A stretch of 64,000 nt of DNA from Carettochelys insculpta (taxonomy: Eukaryota; Chordata; Testudines; Carettochelyidae), in the NCBI RefSeq assembly GCF_033958435.1, contig NC_134167.1:6220001-6284000 (forward strand). Reading direction: 5' to 3'. Positions 1-12,568 of this stretch are shown one piece after another (the stretch's first letter is position 1; each line of letters starts with the position of its first letter). Both the position numbers and the translations under genes were made by a program. The notes under the pieces are model-generated. The model did not search any database. It saw only the letters and a list, made by a program, of their open reading frames with translations, and had not been told where the DNA came from.

Positions 1-469
1 TTGACTGATGAGGAAGTGATACTACTGTTCATCATGTATATTTTGCTAGGTGCTCTACATATGCATGCTGACAGTCTGTGCCCCAAGAACTTACAGTCTA
101 AACAAATAACGCATAAAAATGGTGGAAGGGGAAACAGAGGGACAGACAGGAAAGCTTACTTGTTTCATGGTCTTAGCAGGTTAAATAGAAAAGAGTGAAT
201 TTGAACCCAGGTTCCCTGGTTCTAGTTAGTACCTCACCAACAAGAACACACTGCTGGAAATACCAAAAAAAGTACAAAAACATCCCAAGAAAGACCCGAT
301 TAAATAATAAGTAATATTTAATCTCAGCAAGTACCTTGAAAGTATAGCTCATCTGTTATCAGGCAGAGGTGATTCTATTTTGCATTTGCAGGGAATTTTG
401 GGGGTGAAGATAATATTTTGTACAAAGATTAAATGAGTCTTACAGACACCCCTCTTTCCTGTGGTATTG
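1..469. other. Gene-free sequence
   Basis: A short open frame at the left edge has no recognisable protein features. No repeat is recognised. Confidence 0.4.
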
Positions 470-545
470 TCCCTTGTTTTACAGATGGTAAACTGAGGCG
501 CAAAAAGGTTAAAGTGGTTGATTCATCTCATTCAGACAGCCTGTA
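470..545 (-). repeat. MIR SINE fragment
   Basis: CTTGTTTTACAGATGGTAAA, then CTGAGGCGCAAAAAGGTTAA, matches the reverse complement of the MIR 3' core. Diverged and short. Confidence 0.6.
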
Positions 546-1683
546 GTTTAAATGGGCAATAAAGAACACTTGGAGAGTGATTTGTTACTACTTTCCTCCC
601 TTGTTGCTTATACTTTCTACTAAGGGGGTGTAAAATCTAACAATCGAAGTTGGTAACATTTTTACACTGTGTTTACAGATATAAATTACTAATCAAGGGA
701 TAAAGCCTTGGAGAATATGTACCCAAGGGTTCTAATTTCTATTTTTGTGCTTTAGCAATGGACACATCCCAGCCCCCCAGCCCCATAATTAGGGAGGTAA
801 TCTTGCAAATATATTTACAGTAACATTTCATTACTTAAATAAAACCCTACCATTGTTCTTAGAGTTTGGAATCTTACTGTTTATATATATCTTTTCCTGA
901 AGAGGTGAAGTCTGAAATATTTCTCGGAAGTTTGTTTCTCTGTTTTAAAGTATCTTCTATCAGAATTTATTGCTGATATATATGTATTTGTATATTCAGG
1001 CATAGATCTTGTCTTGTCCAAATAAAATGTTAAAATAACCCATGACCTTTGTTTAGTTTCTTAAACAAGTTTTTGATTTAAAAAGAAAAAAAATCAGTTT
1101 TTGGTAAATAAATAAGTTGTGGCTTTTTTTGTCACAGCCCCAGAACATTTTAATTAAAATATTTTTTCCAATGAATATCTTAGTTTTGGGGTTTTTTTAA
1201 AAAAAATATTGCTTTTAATGGAAATATTCCAATCAGCTGTCTCCAAAACTTAACATTTGATAACGATCCGTATGTATCACTATGTCAGTGAGATTTTCCT
1301 AGTAAAATACTTTAATTTAAAATAAGAAAACACCAACAAAGTTATTGCATACATATTTTCTCACGTCTAAGAATACGAGATCTAAAAAAGGGTGGGCGCT
1401 TATTCAAGAGAAATTGACATCTATCCATTGGTCAAAAGTAGAGCGAGAACAATAAAATATCAGTAAAATATCAGCGCTCCTGCTATTGTTTATGGAGATT
1501 GTTTACACACCAACACAACAGAGTCCAGATCTATGATTAGAGTTCTTAGGAGATTTACAATATAAATAAATAATAGTAATAATAATAATAATGATGATTT
1601 CAAAAGTTAAAATATTATGAAGCAGATATAACAATGAGCTCTTCTATAGTGTTTTTCATGAGTACATTTCAGACCACTGTACG
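546..1683. other. AT-rich gene-free sequence with a TAA microsatellite
   Basis: No gene or dispersed repeat recognised. An (AAT)n run lies at about 1567-1596. Several A/T homopolymers occur near 1080-1210. Confidence 0.5.
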
Positions 1684-1855
1684 ACTGAGGTCATTTGTCA
1701 TGATTTTCCCCATTTTACAGACAAAGAAAATGAGTCACAATGAAGTGACTTGCCCAAGGTCACCAAGCAGGCTAATAGTAAAATGCCAAGAATAAAACCC
1801 ACTCTCCAGAGTCCCAGTCCAGTGCTCTATCTACTACACAACACTTCCTCTCAGA
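1684..1855 (-). repeat. MIR SINE
   Basis: CCCCATTTTACAGACAAAGA, then GTGACTTGCCCAAGGTCACC, then CCCAGTCCAGTGCTCTATCT, follow the reverse-complemented MIR consensus over most of its length, including the tRNA-derived end. This is the best-preserved MIR in the window. Confidence 0.85.
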
Positions 1856-2231
1856 AGGTGACTGCTAGGCTAAGAGAGTCAATATAAAGTATCTACCACA
1901 TCTCCTGTAGCTGAAGGAACAAGTTGTAACATGTTCAGTCATATCAGCCCTTGGGACAGAATCTAATATTTCCTAGATTTGTTACTTGAGAAGCATCTCT
2001 TATATAATAAATATCAGAATATGACTAATCCTATCCATGGCATAAAACAGGAAGAAAATGACTATTAATTTCTGCTGGTTTTAAGGAAGGACAGATGTTT
2101 TATTGTCTCAGCCACTTAATGCAAACCAATGAAAATAGTGTTTTATATGCCTATAAAACATGACTTGTGCTGGGGAAGAATAAGGTGATTGTTCTAATCT
2201 GCAAAATGACTCTTATGAATTTTTTATAACC

Positions 2232-2398
2232 GTAACAGAGAGAAAGCCGTGCTAGTCTATATACTATCAAAAAAAAAGCAGTCCAGTAGCACTTTCGAGA
2301 CTAACAGAATAATTTATTCAGCAGAAGTTCGTCACCTAATCAATTATTCTGTTAGTCTTGAAAGTGCTACTGGACTGCTTTTTTATTTTGAGTTTGTA
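2232..2398 (+). mobile_element. Turtle SINE, fold-back form
   Basis: The head AGAGAAAGCCGTGCTAGTCT is followed by AAGCAGTCCAGTAGCACTTT, a short loop, and the inverted copy AAAGTGCTACTGGACTGCTT. The two arms pair over about 50 bp. It is the same family as the copy at 33484-33830. Confidence 0.75.
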
Positions 2399-5139
2399 GA
2401 ACAGGAAGGATGAGGGGAATGAGGGTGATGCAACTGCTGATCTCTACTTGATCACTAAACAGTAATAATAATAATTTATATAAACAGAGTATATGGCATA
2501 GTTGTGGTTAGTAGTGTACAGAAACAGCAACTTCTACTGTGGTCTCCCTGGGCCGAGTTGTCCTTTTAATCATCTAGTTTGTTTGTCATTCTGGGACTGA
2601 ACCTTGAAATGTGGTGCAGAGAGGCAGCTGTACTCCAGAAATGGTCATTTTGGAAATGGGTTGTATTTGCTGAGCCAATGTCTTCCTTTGTATTATTTCT
2701 AAGTGATTTACACTCTTGACTCTGGTAATATTTTACACCCACCTTGTGCATGTTTCTACAACAATGTCAAGTGTGAAGCAGCTGAGAATCAGACCTGTGG
2801 GTTTTATTATCATTACTTCCTCTGACTTTCTATTCGGGGGCGTTAAATCTCATTCACATAAAGCTCCTTTCAGGGGATCACTAAGCACTTCTTAAACATT
2901 GAAGTATGGTGAGATGGTCTTAATGTATGGTTTTGAATGTTTCCTTGCCCATCTTGGAACTGAGATGTTAGAGGATTAAAACTGAAAGGTTTTTTAGAAT
3001 GTTTATAAGCTTTTGGGGACACAAACTGCTTTGTTATGTGTATGGTGCCTAACACAATGCAGTCTTAGTCCCTGATTAGGATTTCTAATGGCTGTTACAA
3101 TGGAAATAAGTGTTTCTATAAATCTGATTTATTTTTCACTAGACTGGGCTACATTTTGATTCTCTTGTAGTCTATGTCAAAAAACTTCTTCACTTTACTG
3201 GTCATAGCATTGAGTTCTTGTTGACTTATTTGTTTTCTTTTTCTTTTCATGGTTTGACAAAAAAATTAGACTCGTCAATTTTGTTTTGTTTGATAATAAT
3301 TTTCTAGTGCATTTCCAGTAAGATTTTTGGGCTCCAGTAGTATTTAAGTGGCAAGCCCTTCCTGGACAATGTGTTTTTTTTAAAATACTACTTTTAGTGG
3401 AATATTTTTCAAATTTTTATATAAATATTTTAAAGTTTTTTTTGTCTGCTTTAAAAAAGAAGTCATGTTTGATGCAACAGCAATCCTCCAGAACATTTGC
3501 AAAGTCTACTTTCTCCCAAAAGTAGATGACGGATTTAAAGTGACCATAGTACTTACTTCTGAAATGCATCTACTTCTGAGGTGGGATATAGCAGCTGTTT
3601 ATCTGTAAGTAACAAGGCAATATTCACATTTAAAATGGAAATAGTGAAGACATTGAACACTGCTGTAAAAAGGTAATCTCTCCACCTTGTGGTACAGGAC
3701 AGAACAACAAGGTTTTCTTTGGGTCACAGCTCAGCTGGCTATCCTTGCCACTTTGTGTAGTCCTGGTGTCTTGCAAACATGACTTCCCAGAATTGCGGGT
3801 GAGGGGGCAAGTGGGTGGGTGGGAAAACACAAGGGTCTTATATTCTGTGCTACAGGCTTGTTTCTAACAGGCCTAAGAAATTGATAACATGTCTGTCTAT
3901 CTAGCTAAGTATTTGTATCATACTCATCTGTGTATTGTGTGGTCTGACATTTACTGCGCCAGTTGTGAAGCCAGAATATAACTTTGTTAACTTTTGAATA
4001 ATGAGTCGGTCTTAAATCACAAAGCTTGGACTGAAATTGACTTCTCCAAGCTTCATGAATGTTCACACTAATCCCTGAAGTAATAAAATTTTACAGAACA
4101 CATATATTTCAGCCTGGTATGAGGCTATTGAACAATGTTGGACAAGCCACTTCACATTTTTAGTTCAACTTTCCCCTCTGTGAAACAGGCATGATGACAC
4201 TGCTCCACTAGTGTGAATGATTGCATCCTGAATGGTATACAAGAGTGGAAGACCAGCTGCACATTAAGTACTTGATCCCTCAAACACTTACTCATGATAA
4301 TAGTCTATGGAACTACTTGTGTGAGTGGGAACTCATTTCACAATTGAGTGTTTGCAAGAGCAGGCATAAATGAATGAATAGTGTGAATTAGCTGACATTC
4401 TACACTGAATACTCTGGCCTGATTTTGGGAGTTTTGAGCATGTACAAGTCCCATTAAATTAAAAGGGAACTGCAAGTGTTCAGTAACTCCCAGAGTTATG
4501 CCTTTTGTCTGTTAGGATGCTGGGACTAGAACTACATTAAGAAAAAATACATCTATCTCCCTTACTGAGATCACAGCAGGGCTTCTGATTAGAATAGCGT
4601 TTTAATGGCCAGTGTCTGTCAAATCATTAGTGGAAGTACCCTTGTTCATTAGGCATTCAAAGCAATCAGGAGGTTAAATCAGACAGAACAAACACTAGTG
4701 GCTGATGTGCATGTATTAAAGTGCCGCAGAGGAGGTGGTGTCTCTTGTGGACAGAGAGTGGCAGGACTGGTAATTTTGTGAATTGTATCATTAATAAAAT
4801 ATATTTTATTCTATTTGATGCTGACTTTGGAAGGGTCCTGTAAGATTATTACATTTTTAAGCATCCGATTTTTTTTCTAACGGCTTTACCCAAGGCTAAA
4901 CTGAAATCTAATACAAAATTCAAAAAGGCTCTGCAGAAATTCCATTAAACTTTTAACTTTATGTTCTTTTTGGAGATTTAAAAGCTGTAGAAGCAAAGTT
5001 GTGCAAGACAAAGGGAATTTAATTGTAAAATTCCTGTGATTGGTATTATAGAGAATATCCTACCTAAAGTATATTCTCTGCTAAGTATGTTCTTTTGCAT
5101 GCTAGTAATATCACTTCAATTGTTAGAAGATTTCGATAG
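2399..5139. other. Gene-free sequence with old SINE traces
   Basis: No gene seen. A plus-strand MIR-like stretch lies at about 4135-4260 (TTCCCCTCTGTGAAACAGGC). A diverged SINE/LINE tail lies at about 3035-3108 (GGTGCCTAACACAATGCAGT). Confidence 0.45.
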
Positions 5140-5700
5140 TAGGCATCCTTCAGTCTGCATCAACTATGGATTACGCCCTTTATAGTTTCAATTGAGGACT
5201 TCATTTACAGTGTCTACTGTGACTATGAAGACCCACACGAGAGTGACAGTCCTTGCTGCATCTCTTGCAGATGTGGTGGGTGTCTGGCAAGTCCTTACTG
5301 TACTTTCTGTGCGCTCGCTTCTCCTCTGCTAGCTGTCTGATCCTCATCTCGCCCTTCTGAAGGCCCTTGTGTAACCCCTGCCTCCATCTGCTGCGGTCGC
5401 CTGCTAGTTCTTCCCAGTTGTCCAGCTCGATGTCTACCTCTCTGAGGTCTCTCTTGCAGACATCTTTGTAGCGCAACTGGGGGCAGCCAGGAGGTCTTTT
5501 GCCAGAGGCTAGCTCACCATACAGGATGTCTTTTGCGATCCTTCCATCGTTCATCCTGTGGACGTGGCCAAGCCAGCGGAGCTGACGCTGCCTGAGGAGC
5601 GTGTGCATGGTTGGGATTCCAGCTTGCTCAAGCACGGCAGTGTTGGTCACTCTGTCCTTCCATGATATTCCAAGGATCCTCCATCCTTGGAGAGGATTTC
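5140..5700 (-). pseudogene. LINE 3' remnant: C-terminal end of a reverse-transcriptase ORF
   Basis: Read on the minus strand, 5650-5201 stays open for 149 codons. It contains LRWLGHVHRMNDGRIAKDIL and then GELASGKRPPGCPQLRYKDV, a hallmark of the C-terminal tail of many metazoan non-LTR retrotransposon polyproteins. It ends in a cysteine/histidine-rich motif (CKRCSKDC ... HSHSRHC) that may bind nucleic acid. The plus-strand flank TAGGCATCCTTCAGTCTGCA at 5141 looks like the element's 3' UTR. Reverse-transcriptase and endonuclease domains are absent, so it is a 5'-truncated copy. I do not assign a clade. It is not a host gene. Confidence 0.75.
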
Positions 5701-6111
5701 AATAGTTGAGACTTCAAAACATTTCTTTTTGTTTTGAGATATGATCTAAGAAAGAGTCGTCATATGTCCCTCATAAAGTGCCAATAAGTCAGCAATCGTA
5801 AGGCAAATCCTCCTTAAAGCATGAGTCTGCTGTGATGCAGGGGTAGCACAGACATCTGACAGTAGCAAGCTGGACTGCTTTTATGAAGATGTGATGGCCA
5901 GGTTCCTGGCCAATACATTGTGGGTGGAACTGGGGACCTCCGAGACTACAATTTTTACCTGCTACAGCTGGCCCTAAAACTCTGTAACCGGAGCCTGTAA
6001 CAATTCACAACTACAGTGGATCAGAAGGTAACGCATGTTCCCTCCATCTCTGTTAGTTTATCTTTCGTATACATCCTTAATTGTTTCACTTGTTGGTCTT
6101 GTCATTCCTTA

Positions 6112-6150
6112 TCTTATAAGGTGCCACAAGACTTTTTGTTGTTGGTCTTG
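6112..6150 (-). repeat. Turtle SINE fragment
   Basis: TATAAGGTGCCACAAGACTT, then TTTGTTG, is the reverse complement of the SINE front region seen at 17101-17132 and 60901-60932. Only a fragment is recognisable. Confidence 0.5.
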
Positions 6151-6270
6151 TCAGTCCGTATCATCAGCCTGTGAGCAATGTGGGGCAAGGGTGGTTGTTC
6201 TAGTCGGGTGCTGTCTGTTTATATGTGAAATGGATCCTCATCTTGGTTGGGGCCATTAGATACAAAATAA

Positions 6271-7150
6271 TACACTCATCCCTCATTAAATGAGTACTTT
6301 ACTTATGAGTAGTTGCTTAAACGAGGGACACGTATACCCCCCTTAGCTCAAGCTTTACCCCACTCCCCATGGCACCAACCTGTGGCAGCCTGACTCCCCT
6401 TCAGCCTCGACCTGCCACAGCTTAACCCCCTCCTCCAGCCCCACAGACCAGCCCCAGCAGTCTTAACCTCCATGCCAGCCCCATGGTCCAGCCGTCTGAC
6501 CCCACTGCAGGCCCACAGACTGGCGTCGCGGCAACCTTAACCCCACCTCTGCCCCCGCAGACTGGCACAGCAGCCTAACACCACTCCACCACCCATGGCC
6601 ATGGCAGCCTCACCACTGCTGGCCCCATGGCCCCGATAGCCTTAACCGGCCTCTTGCCCTGCAGACCAGCCCAGCAGCCTGACCACCGCTAGCCCCACAG
6701 CCCTAGCAGCCTTAACCCCCCCACTGGCCTGCAGACCTGCCTGGCAGCCTGACACCGCCCCCCGCTGGCTCACAGAACACCTGGTGGCAGCCTGACCCCC
6801 TGCTGGCCCCCACAGATCTAACCCACCACAGCCTGATTTCACCCCCCAACCAGCAGCACACCCAACCTGCAGCAGCCTTAACCCCTCCCCCACCCCACGG
6901 ACTCTACCTGCCACCAGGTTTTAACCCTTCCTCCCACTCATGGCCCCAAACTGTCCCCAACCTTTAAACTCCCTCCCCAAACCCAAGGTTCTCTTACCTT
7001 TCAAAAACAGTATCACATGCTGCCATCCCTTCACCAATCAGAGACTTTTACATGTATTTTAGTGGGAATTTAGCATCTTTCTTCCACGTTTTCACCTACA
7101 AGCAGAAAGGTGGGAACCAACTGTGCTCGTAGAGTGAGGGATGAGTGTAG
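6271..7150. mobile_element. TA-flanked Tigger/pogo-like element with an internal GC-rich tandem array
   Basis: The left end TACACTCATCCCTCA and right end TGAGGGATGAGTGTA are inverted repeats bounded by TA, the target of Tc1/mariner transposases. The ends resemble the CAGTCATCCCTC type of Tigger elements. From about 6345 to 6960 the body is a degenerate C-rich tandem array with the theme CCCACAGACCAGCCCCAGCAG, CCTTAACCCC, unlike the AT-rich surroundings. The 90-codon minus-strand frame inside is a by-product of this array, not a gene. Confidence 0.7.
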
Positions 7151-8923
7151 TTCCTCACTGGTGTAAACATGCAGTTACATTACATTCATGGACAGGCTGT
7201 GTGGAGGCTCAGAATAAAGTCTATGTACCTGTGATGTTCAGTGATATGTAGCATATGTTTGTGGTTCTTAAACTGAAACCAAAGTGGCGGAAGGGACATC
7301 AAGATGGAATGGTCTAAAATGAGGGAGTGAAGGCATCAGTCAGGGATGTGGTACTTCTTGGTGGGCCTGTGACAGCATTGCCAGACTTGGGAGAAAACTA
7401 GTCAGGTTGACCCTGAGATTGGCTTTCATCTTAAATAATTCTCACAGTCCCTTGTACTCGGCACATGCATTACAGAGCTTAAGCAGGGCTGAAACATGTT
7501 TGTGTCCAAGTTATCTATTTTCTTCAATAAAACTTTGTTTGGGGACTATGATTCCATATGCCATGACAGCCTCTTTCTCAGTGCTTCACCCACCTTGCAG
7601 AGCTAGTAAATGGTACCTTGAAACAAGCAGAACTTTCTAGAAAGAACCTGGTCTCTAACTTTTCTGTGAGGATTTTTCTTTGTGATGAATATAGACCTTC
7701 AGGACATCTGAAAAGTGAAACTATGGTGCATCACTCATTGCATTTGATCCACAAATGTCTCTGTAGGCTTACAACATGTTAACTCTTATGATAGTTCTAA
7801 TTTATAATCCAATTTTTATAAAACCCAGGGAAAAATGTTTCTTACGGTTAGGCATTAATGCTCTCATATAATATTTTTAATATGCCGCAGACACTCTTAT
7901 TCAAATGCTTGCTATGGTCATGTCCTGAGGGTTCTCCTGTGGCATCTAGGCTTTATGAAAACAAACAAATAAATAAAAACCTAGCAAATCTCACATCTCT
8001 ATGAAATTATTCCATGGGGACGCATCTCTTAAGGACAGTGCCTACAGCACAGGCCCTGCTGCATAGCTATTCAGGAGCAACCTTGCATGATAGAGCCAGT
8101 CTACAACAAAGGAAGAGGTCCTTCCATCTCTATAGGAACAGCATCTCTCTCCACTATGTAAACAAAAACATTCTTCCATTGACCTAGCTGTAGCTACTTG
8201 TGGAGTTAAGTTACCACAGCACTGCAGATGTGTGCTTTCTTCATAGCTCTGAGCACTGTTTGAGCCTAAGTTTTTGAGTGCAGACCAGACATTATACTGG
8301 TTTTATTTCTGGGGATAACCACTGTAAATGTATATCTCATCTTATCCCCTGTTGAAAGCTATCTCATGAAAACTTTATTTACTGGCACGGAAACTCATTC
8401 CATCCTTATATGGAAGTACAAACCATTTTTATTTTGTGGAAATCAGTTTTCCTGAAGTCAGCCCTGGTTAAACATGCTGGATGTGCAATCCTAGACCTTG
8501 TAGACTTGGGTTTGTCCCCAGAAATGGGTCTACCAGCCAGCAAAGCCATGGCATGCCTCTTCTCCAATTCCTAACAAACTCTGCCAAAACATGCCTCAGT
8601 TCTGAGCTGGAGGAAATGTTTCCAGGACAGATCCTTGATCTGTCAGTCAAGGTGACTAATATCGGCTCTAATTAGTGCATGATGTGATCATGTTGTGTTG
8701 TTTTGTTTTGTTTTGTTTGTTTATTTTGTGAAGACTTCCATACAAACAGCTGGGTTGAACCCTGCTGCTCACTTTGCAGGTGCAAGGGATGTTGAAAAGC
8801 ATCTGAATCGTTGTTCCCTGTAAGCAGAGAGCTTAGGCAGCTGTCTTGGAGAGATTCAGGTGCTGCCCAGCTGATTAACAGAGCACCTGCGGCCTTCCAA
8901 AGCTGCTAGCCTCTGTTTGTACC
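7151..8923. other. Gene-free sequence
   Basis: No gene or recognised dispersed repeat. A (TTTTG)n simple repeat lies at about 8696-8720. Confidence 0.45.
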
Positions 8924-9006
8924 AGTGGTGCACATTCACACATTCCTTGATGCACATAAGAAAATTTATTCTGCACATGGGTGTTAAAAATTAGAGGGAA
9001 CACTGA
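8924..9006. mobile_element. Short hAT-like element fragment
   Basis: The segment begins CAGTGGTGCACATTCACACA and ends TTAGAGGGAACACTG, the reverse complement of CAGTGTTCCCTCTAA. CAGTG ends are typical of hAT non-autonomous elements. No clear 8-bp duplication is visible. Confidence 0.4.
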
Positions 9007-9419
9007 TCACAATATCAGAGATTTTTCTCCATGAGTCCTTACCAGCCCTAAAGGCAAAAGTTCATCTCTCTCTCCTGCATGTGGCATCTGCAAAACAATG
9101 TTCTATATATACGTTTATAGCTCCATAAGCTATGCCCAGGCCTCCTCTGTGACATTAGAGATATTATCCAATTTACCTTGAAAACCATATTTGGAACACT
9201 GCATTATGAGCTGTTCAGTGGTTTGAATGTTTGGATCTCAGTTGCATGAAGGGGAGTTTTTAATTTTCCATATACCTGCCCACATGGTGCCATCTATGCC
9301 TTCTTATTCAGGGATGGCAAAGAGATCAACCATCCTCTCTCATTATTGTTATGCCCATTTGCAACATACATGCCCAGTGATGTGGGACTTGAATCTTATG
9401 AAAATAAGCACTAAAGCAA

Positions 9420-9731
9420 TACAGGTAGTACCTCCCTTGTCTGGCACCCTTGGGACCTGAGTGGCCTCAAATGAGGGGATTTGCTGGACAAGGGGAGATC
9501 AGGCCCCCAGGCTTCCTTGAGCAGGTTCCACGCCTGCCGGGCTCCCGCATAGGTCTGCCGGGCTCCCCCATGTGGCTGCCAGGCTCCTCCTAGCGCCATG
9601 GCTGTGAGGCTGCTGGTGGGGCTGGTTCCCTGCCTCAGGGCTCCTGGGAGAGCTCCTGACTGGGGTTGGGCTCCTCAGCTCCACGGTCCTACTGGACGAA
9701 GGACGTTGCCAGATGAGAGTTTCAACCTGTG
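9420..9731. mobile_element. Tigger-like non-autonomous element
   Basis: Starts TACAGGTAGTACCTCCCTTG, TCTGGCACCCTTGGGACC, and ends GATGAGAGTTTCAACCTGTG. This matches the inverted ends of the copies at 35454 and 44308. The middle is GC-rich and gives only chance open frames on the minus strand. Confidence 0.65.
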
Positions 9732-10472
9732 TCACCACTGATGTCTCATACAGCAAACTTGTCATGAGGCAAGTTGTTAAGCACCTCTGGCCATGCTTCA
9801 GCAGAACTTTGCTGTTTTCAGAGTAACAGGGCAGAAGATTTGCTTTCGCCACATCATTTAGAAATCAGAAGCCAATGTACCCAACTAACAAGGCAAGGGA
9901 AGGAACCTAGTAGTTTTAAAATCAACTGACTCTGAGAAATAAATTACCTGGCAGCACTTCATTAAGCAGACCACCTTGCATAAAGCACTCCGCTGCCACA
10001 GCAGGTTTTCAAGGCAGGCACTTGCCAGAAGCCGGTTTCAATTTGCTGATGAAAAATTCCTGCGTGTGTTTGAAATCTCTCAGAGATTTTTCTTTTTTCT
10101 TTTTTTTTTAAATCCAGGACATTAAACAAAAGCCTCTTTACACAATATCATCAAGGTTGTTCAATTTCTAGGGAAGAAAATACAGCTTCATACTAGGCGA
10201 GTACTTGTTGGTGATTGTTCTATGGAGCTGTTGGGGAGGCAGTGCACAAAAGAACCCACAGTTAAAAGAGCAGGAGTAGAAAGTGCAGATGGCAAAGAAA
10301 AAGTCTGTGCGGTTAATGGGGTGAGGAGAGTGCTCGGCTCTTATCTCCAGTTTCCACACTCTGGAGTTATGTTACTGCTTCCCTTAAGGGCACATCCATG
10401 TAGCTGCAAGCCCAGCTTGGTTAGATGGACCTGTGCTAACTCTGCTTGAGATATCACGCTAAAAATAGCGGC

Positions 10473-10590
10473 TGGCTGCAGGTAACCACTTGGGTTAGCC
10501 CCCAGTTCCAAACCTGCCCATCTCCTCGGTGGACGTACACACTCAGCTGGCTAGCCGAGCCCCTGCCTGTACCACCACATTTATACTATG
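10473..10590 (+). repeat. Direct repeat copy A flanking a hAT-like remnant
   Basis: TGCAGGTAACCACTTGGGTT through AGCCCCTGCCTGTACCACCA to TTTATACT. It is closely matched by copy B at 11187-11304, about 714 bp downstream in the same orientation. Confidence 0.75.
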
Positions 10591-10601
10591 TATATCCACA
10601 C

Positions 10602-11326
10602 TAGTGGTTCCCAACCTTTTCAGTAACACAGCACATTTCAGTGAGACAAACAATGCCACAGCACACCCATTTTTTTCAGCAGAATCTATTGTTCTTAACT
10701 GTCACATCTACAATGGTTACAATCTTATTAAAGAGGTTTGCAACATAGCAGTGCATACAACAAGCTAAAGGATCAAATGCATTACTGTTTCAAATCTGCC
10801 ACAGAATATACCATCTTCGACAGTGAGCACAGCCACGTTTTCAAAATCTGCTCACAGCCATACTAGGGATGTTGAGTGAATGAGTGACCACTGAAAGTAG
10901 GCTCCCCTCCCCACCATCCCTTTGCAGCAAGAAGTGGCTTTTAAGCTGTGCCCCAGCTTCAGCAGGTTCCTGCCCTCCCTCTCTCCCTCTTGCCACAGCA
11001 GGGAGTTGGGCTGGGCTCCTCACCAGCTCACTTGGGCTGGGAAGCAGCATTTCACTTGCTTCCCTATGTGAATGAGTACTGCGGGGTCAGCATTTCCCTC
11101 CATGGTGGCTCTGCAAAGACCCATAGCAAGAGGAAATTGATGAAATGTCATGGCACATTTGGACAGGTCTCACGGCGCACCAGTGTGCTGCAGGTAACCA
11201 CTTGAGTTAGGTCCCAATTCCAAACTTTTCCTGCCTCTGGGTGGATATATATACCTTCAGTTGGCTAGCCCAGCCCCTGCCTGTAGCATCGAATTTATAC
11301 TGTGGCACACTGGTTGAAAACCACCG
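10602..11326. mobile_element. hAT-Charlie-like remnant
   Basis: The left end TAGTGGTTCCCAACCTTTTC and the right end GGTTGAAAACCACCG (reverse complement CGGTGGTTTTCAACC) resemble hAT-Charlie termini of the CAGTGGTTCTCAACC type. Copy B of the direct repeat lies just inside the right end, so the structure is composite and the right boundary is uncertain. No transposase frame is seen. Confidence 0.45.
11187..11304 (+). repeat. Direct repeat copy B
   Basis: TGCAGGTAACCACTTGAGTT through AGCCCCTGCCTGTAGCATCG to TTTATACT, an imperfect duplicate of 10473-10590. Confidence 0.75.
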
Positions 11327-11913
11327 CTCTCCCTGGTGTTGGGCGCGAGCCTCTCCACTTGGACAGATCATACCACAGTAGTTGAACACGCTCAGAATAA
11401 GAGTGTGAATGCTGTACTTGGGGATGCAACTCAGGCTCTCAAAACTAAGGTGTTGGGTGAACTTGGACAGCTTGATCTGCAGCCCCCTCCAGGAGGTCCC
11501 TACTCCTGTTCTTGTATCCCTTGCTGGCGTAGAGCGAGTACAAGTCTATCTACCAGGGGTATGTGCCTACTTGCTGTGTAGAAGTATCTGGAGGCGTCAT
11601 TGGGTCAGAGGGAGTAGGGAAGGGAAGGCATTGTTTGTTTCTGAATAGCTGTGTACAACACCACATCTCCATCTTATTTCTCTAGTCAGTGCTGCTTGTT
11701 CTAATATCATTTAGCATTTGCTGAGACAATAGGTAGGTGTGCAAATGGCTTATCGCCTATGTAAGTGCAGTTTGTAGCACTTCTGAAGTAGTACATAGAT
11801 CATGTGGGTCTCTCTGTTAAGGGGTTCATTTCATCCCTGTTGCCACAAAAGAAATCACACTGATACCCCACCCATTGCTTTCTCAGATCCTTATGGGAAA
11901 CAAGTGACTAAGC

Positions 11914-12568
11914 CAGGGGTCTGCAACCTGCGGCTCCAGAGCTGCATGTGTCTCTTTAAGGACTTCTTTGTGGCTCCCAGTGCTGTAACTGCAAAGTAAA
12001 AATACACCTTCCTGATTATTTTTGATAAATGGTGTACATCTAAAAGCCCAACAATGAACAACTCATATCTAAATAGCAAACGCGTGATTTCTTAATGTTG
12101 GATAATTCCGCCTTTTGATATGTGCAGTGCACTGTGAGATACAATACTGTCTATGTGTTTTGATTGTATTACTAACAAAGTCTTGATTTTGAAAAGGAAA
12201 AGGAAACTTGTGTCATTCCTGTTGTGAAGGGCAACACACATTATAAGAGAGAAAACTGAAGTTAAACAAGACATAAAATTGGCATAATTAAAGTGGGTTC
12301 AGGAGTGAAAATTAGGAAGATAATGGTACAAACAAACATGTAAAGTGTGAGGAAATAGAATATGTAAAATATTTGTGAACATCCTGCAGTAAACATATCA
12401 CATTACAAATCATTGTGTGCATGCTGGTCTTAAAATAGGGGTTAAAAAAAAGGATGGTGTAATGTTATTTATTAAGGACCGTCTCATATTCACATGCATT
12501 GCAACTCTTGAATTTTCACCAAATTAAAAAAAAATCATCTCTTCTTGCTATTTTGTTGCTGACCCCTG
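11914..12568. mobile_element. hAT transposon with perfect 8-bp target duplication
   Basis: The termini are CAGGGGTCTGCAAC on the left and GTTGCTGACCCCTG on the right, inverted repeats of one another with one mismatch. They are flanked by GACTAAGC at 11906-11913 and again at 12569-12576, a perfect 8-bp duplication that is diagnostic for hAT insertion. The 655-bp body is AT-rich with no transposase frame, so the element is non-autonomous. Confidence 0.92.

Noticed and set aside
6642..6914. 90-codon minus-strand frame rich in Gly, Val and Arg
   Set aside because: Produced by the C-rich tandem array; its repeated peptide pattern follows the DNA repeat.
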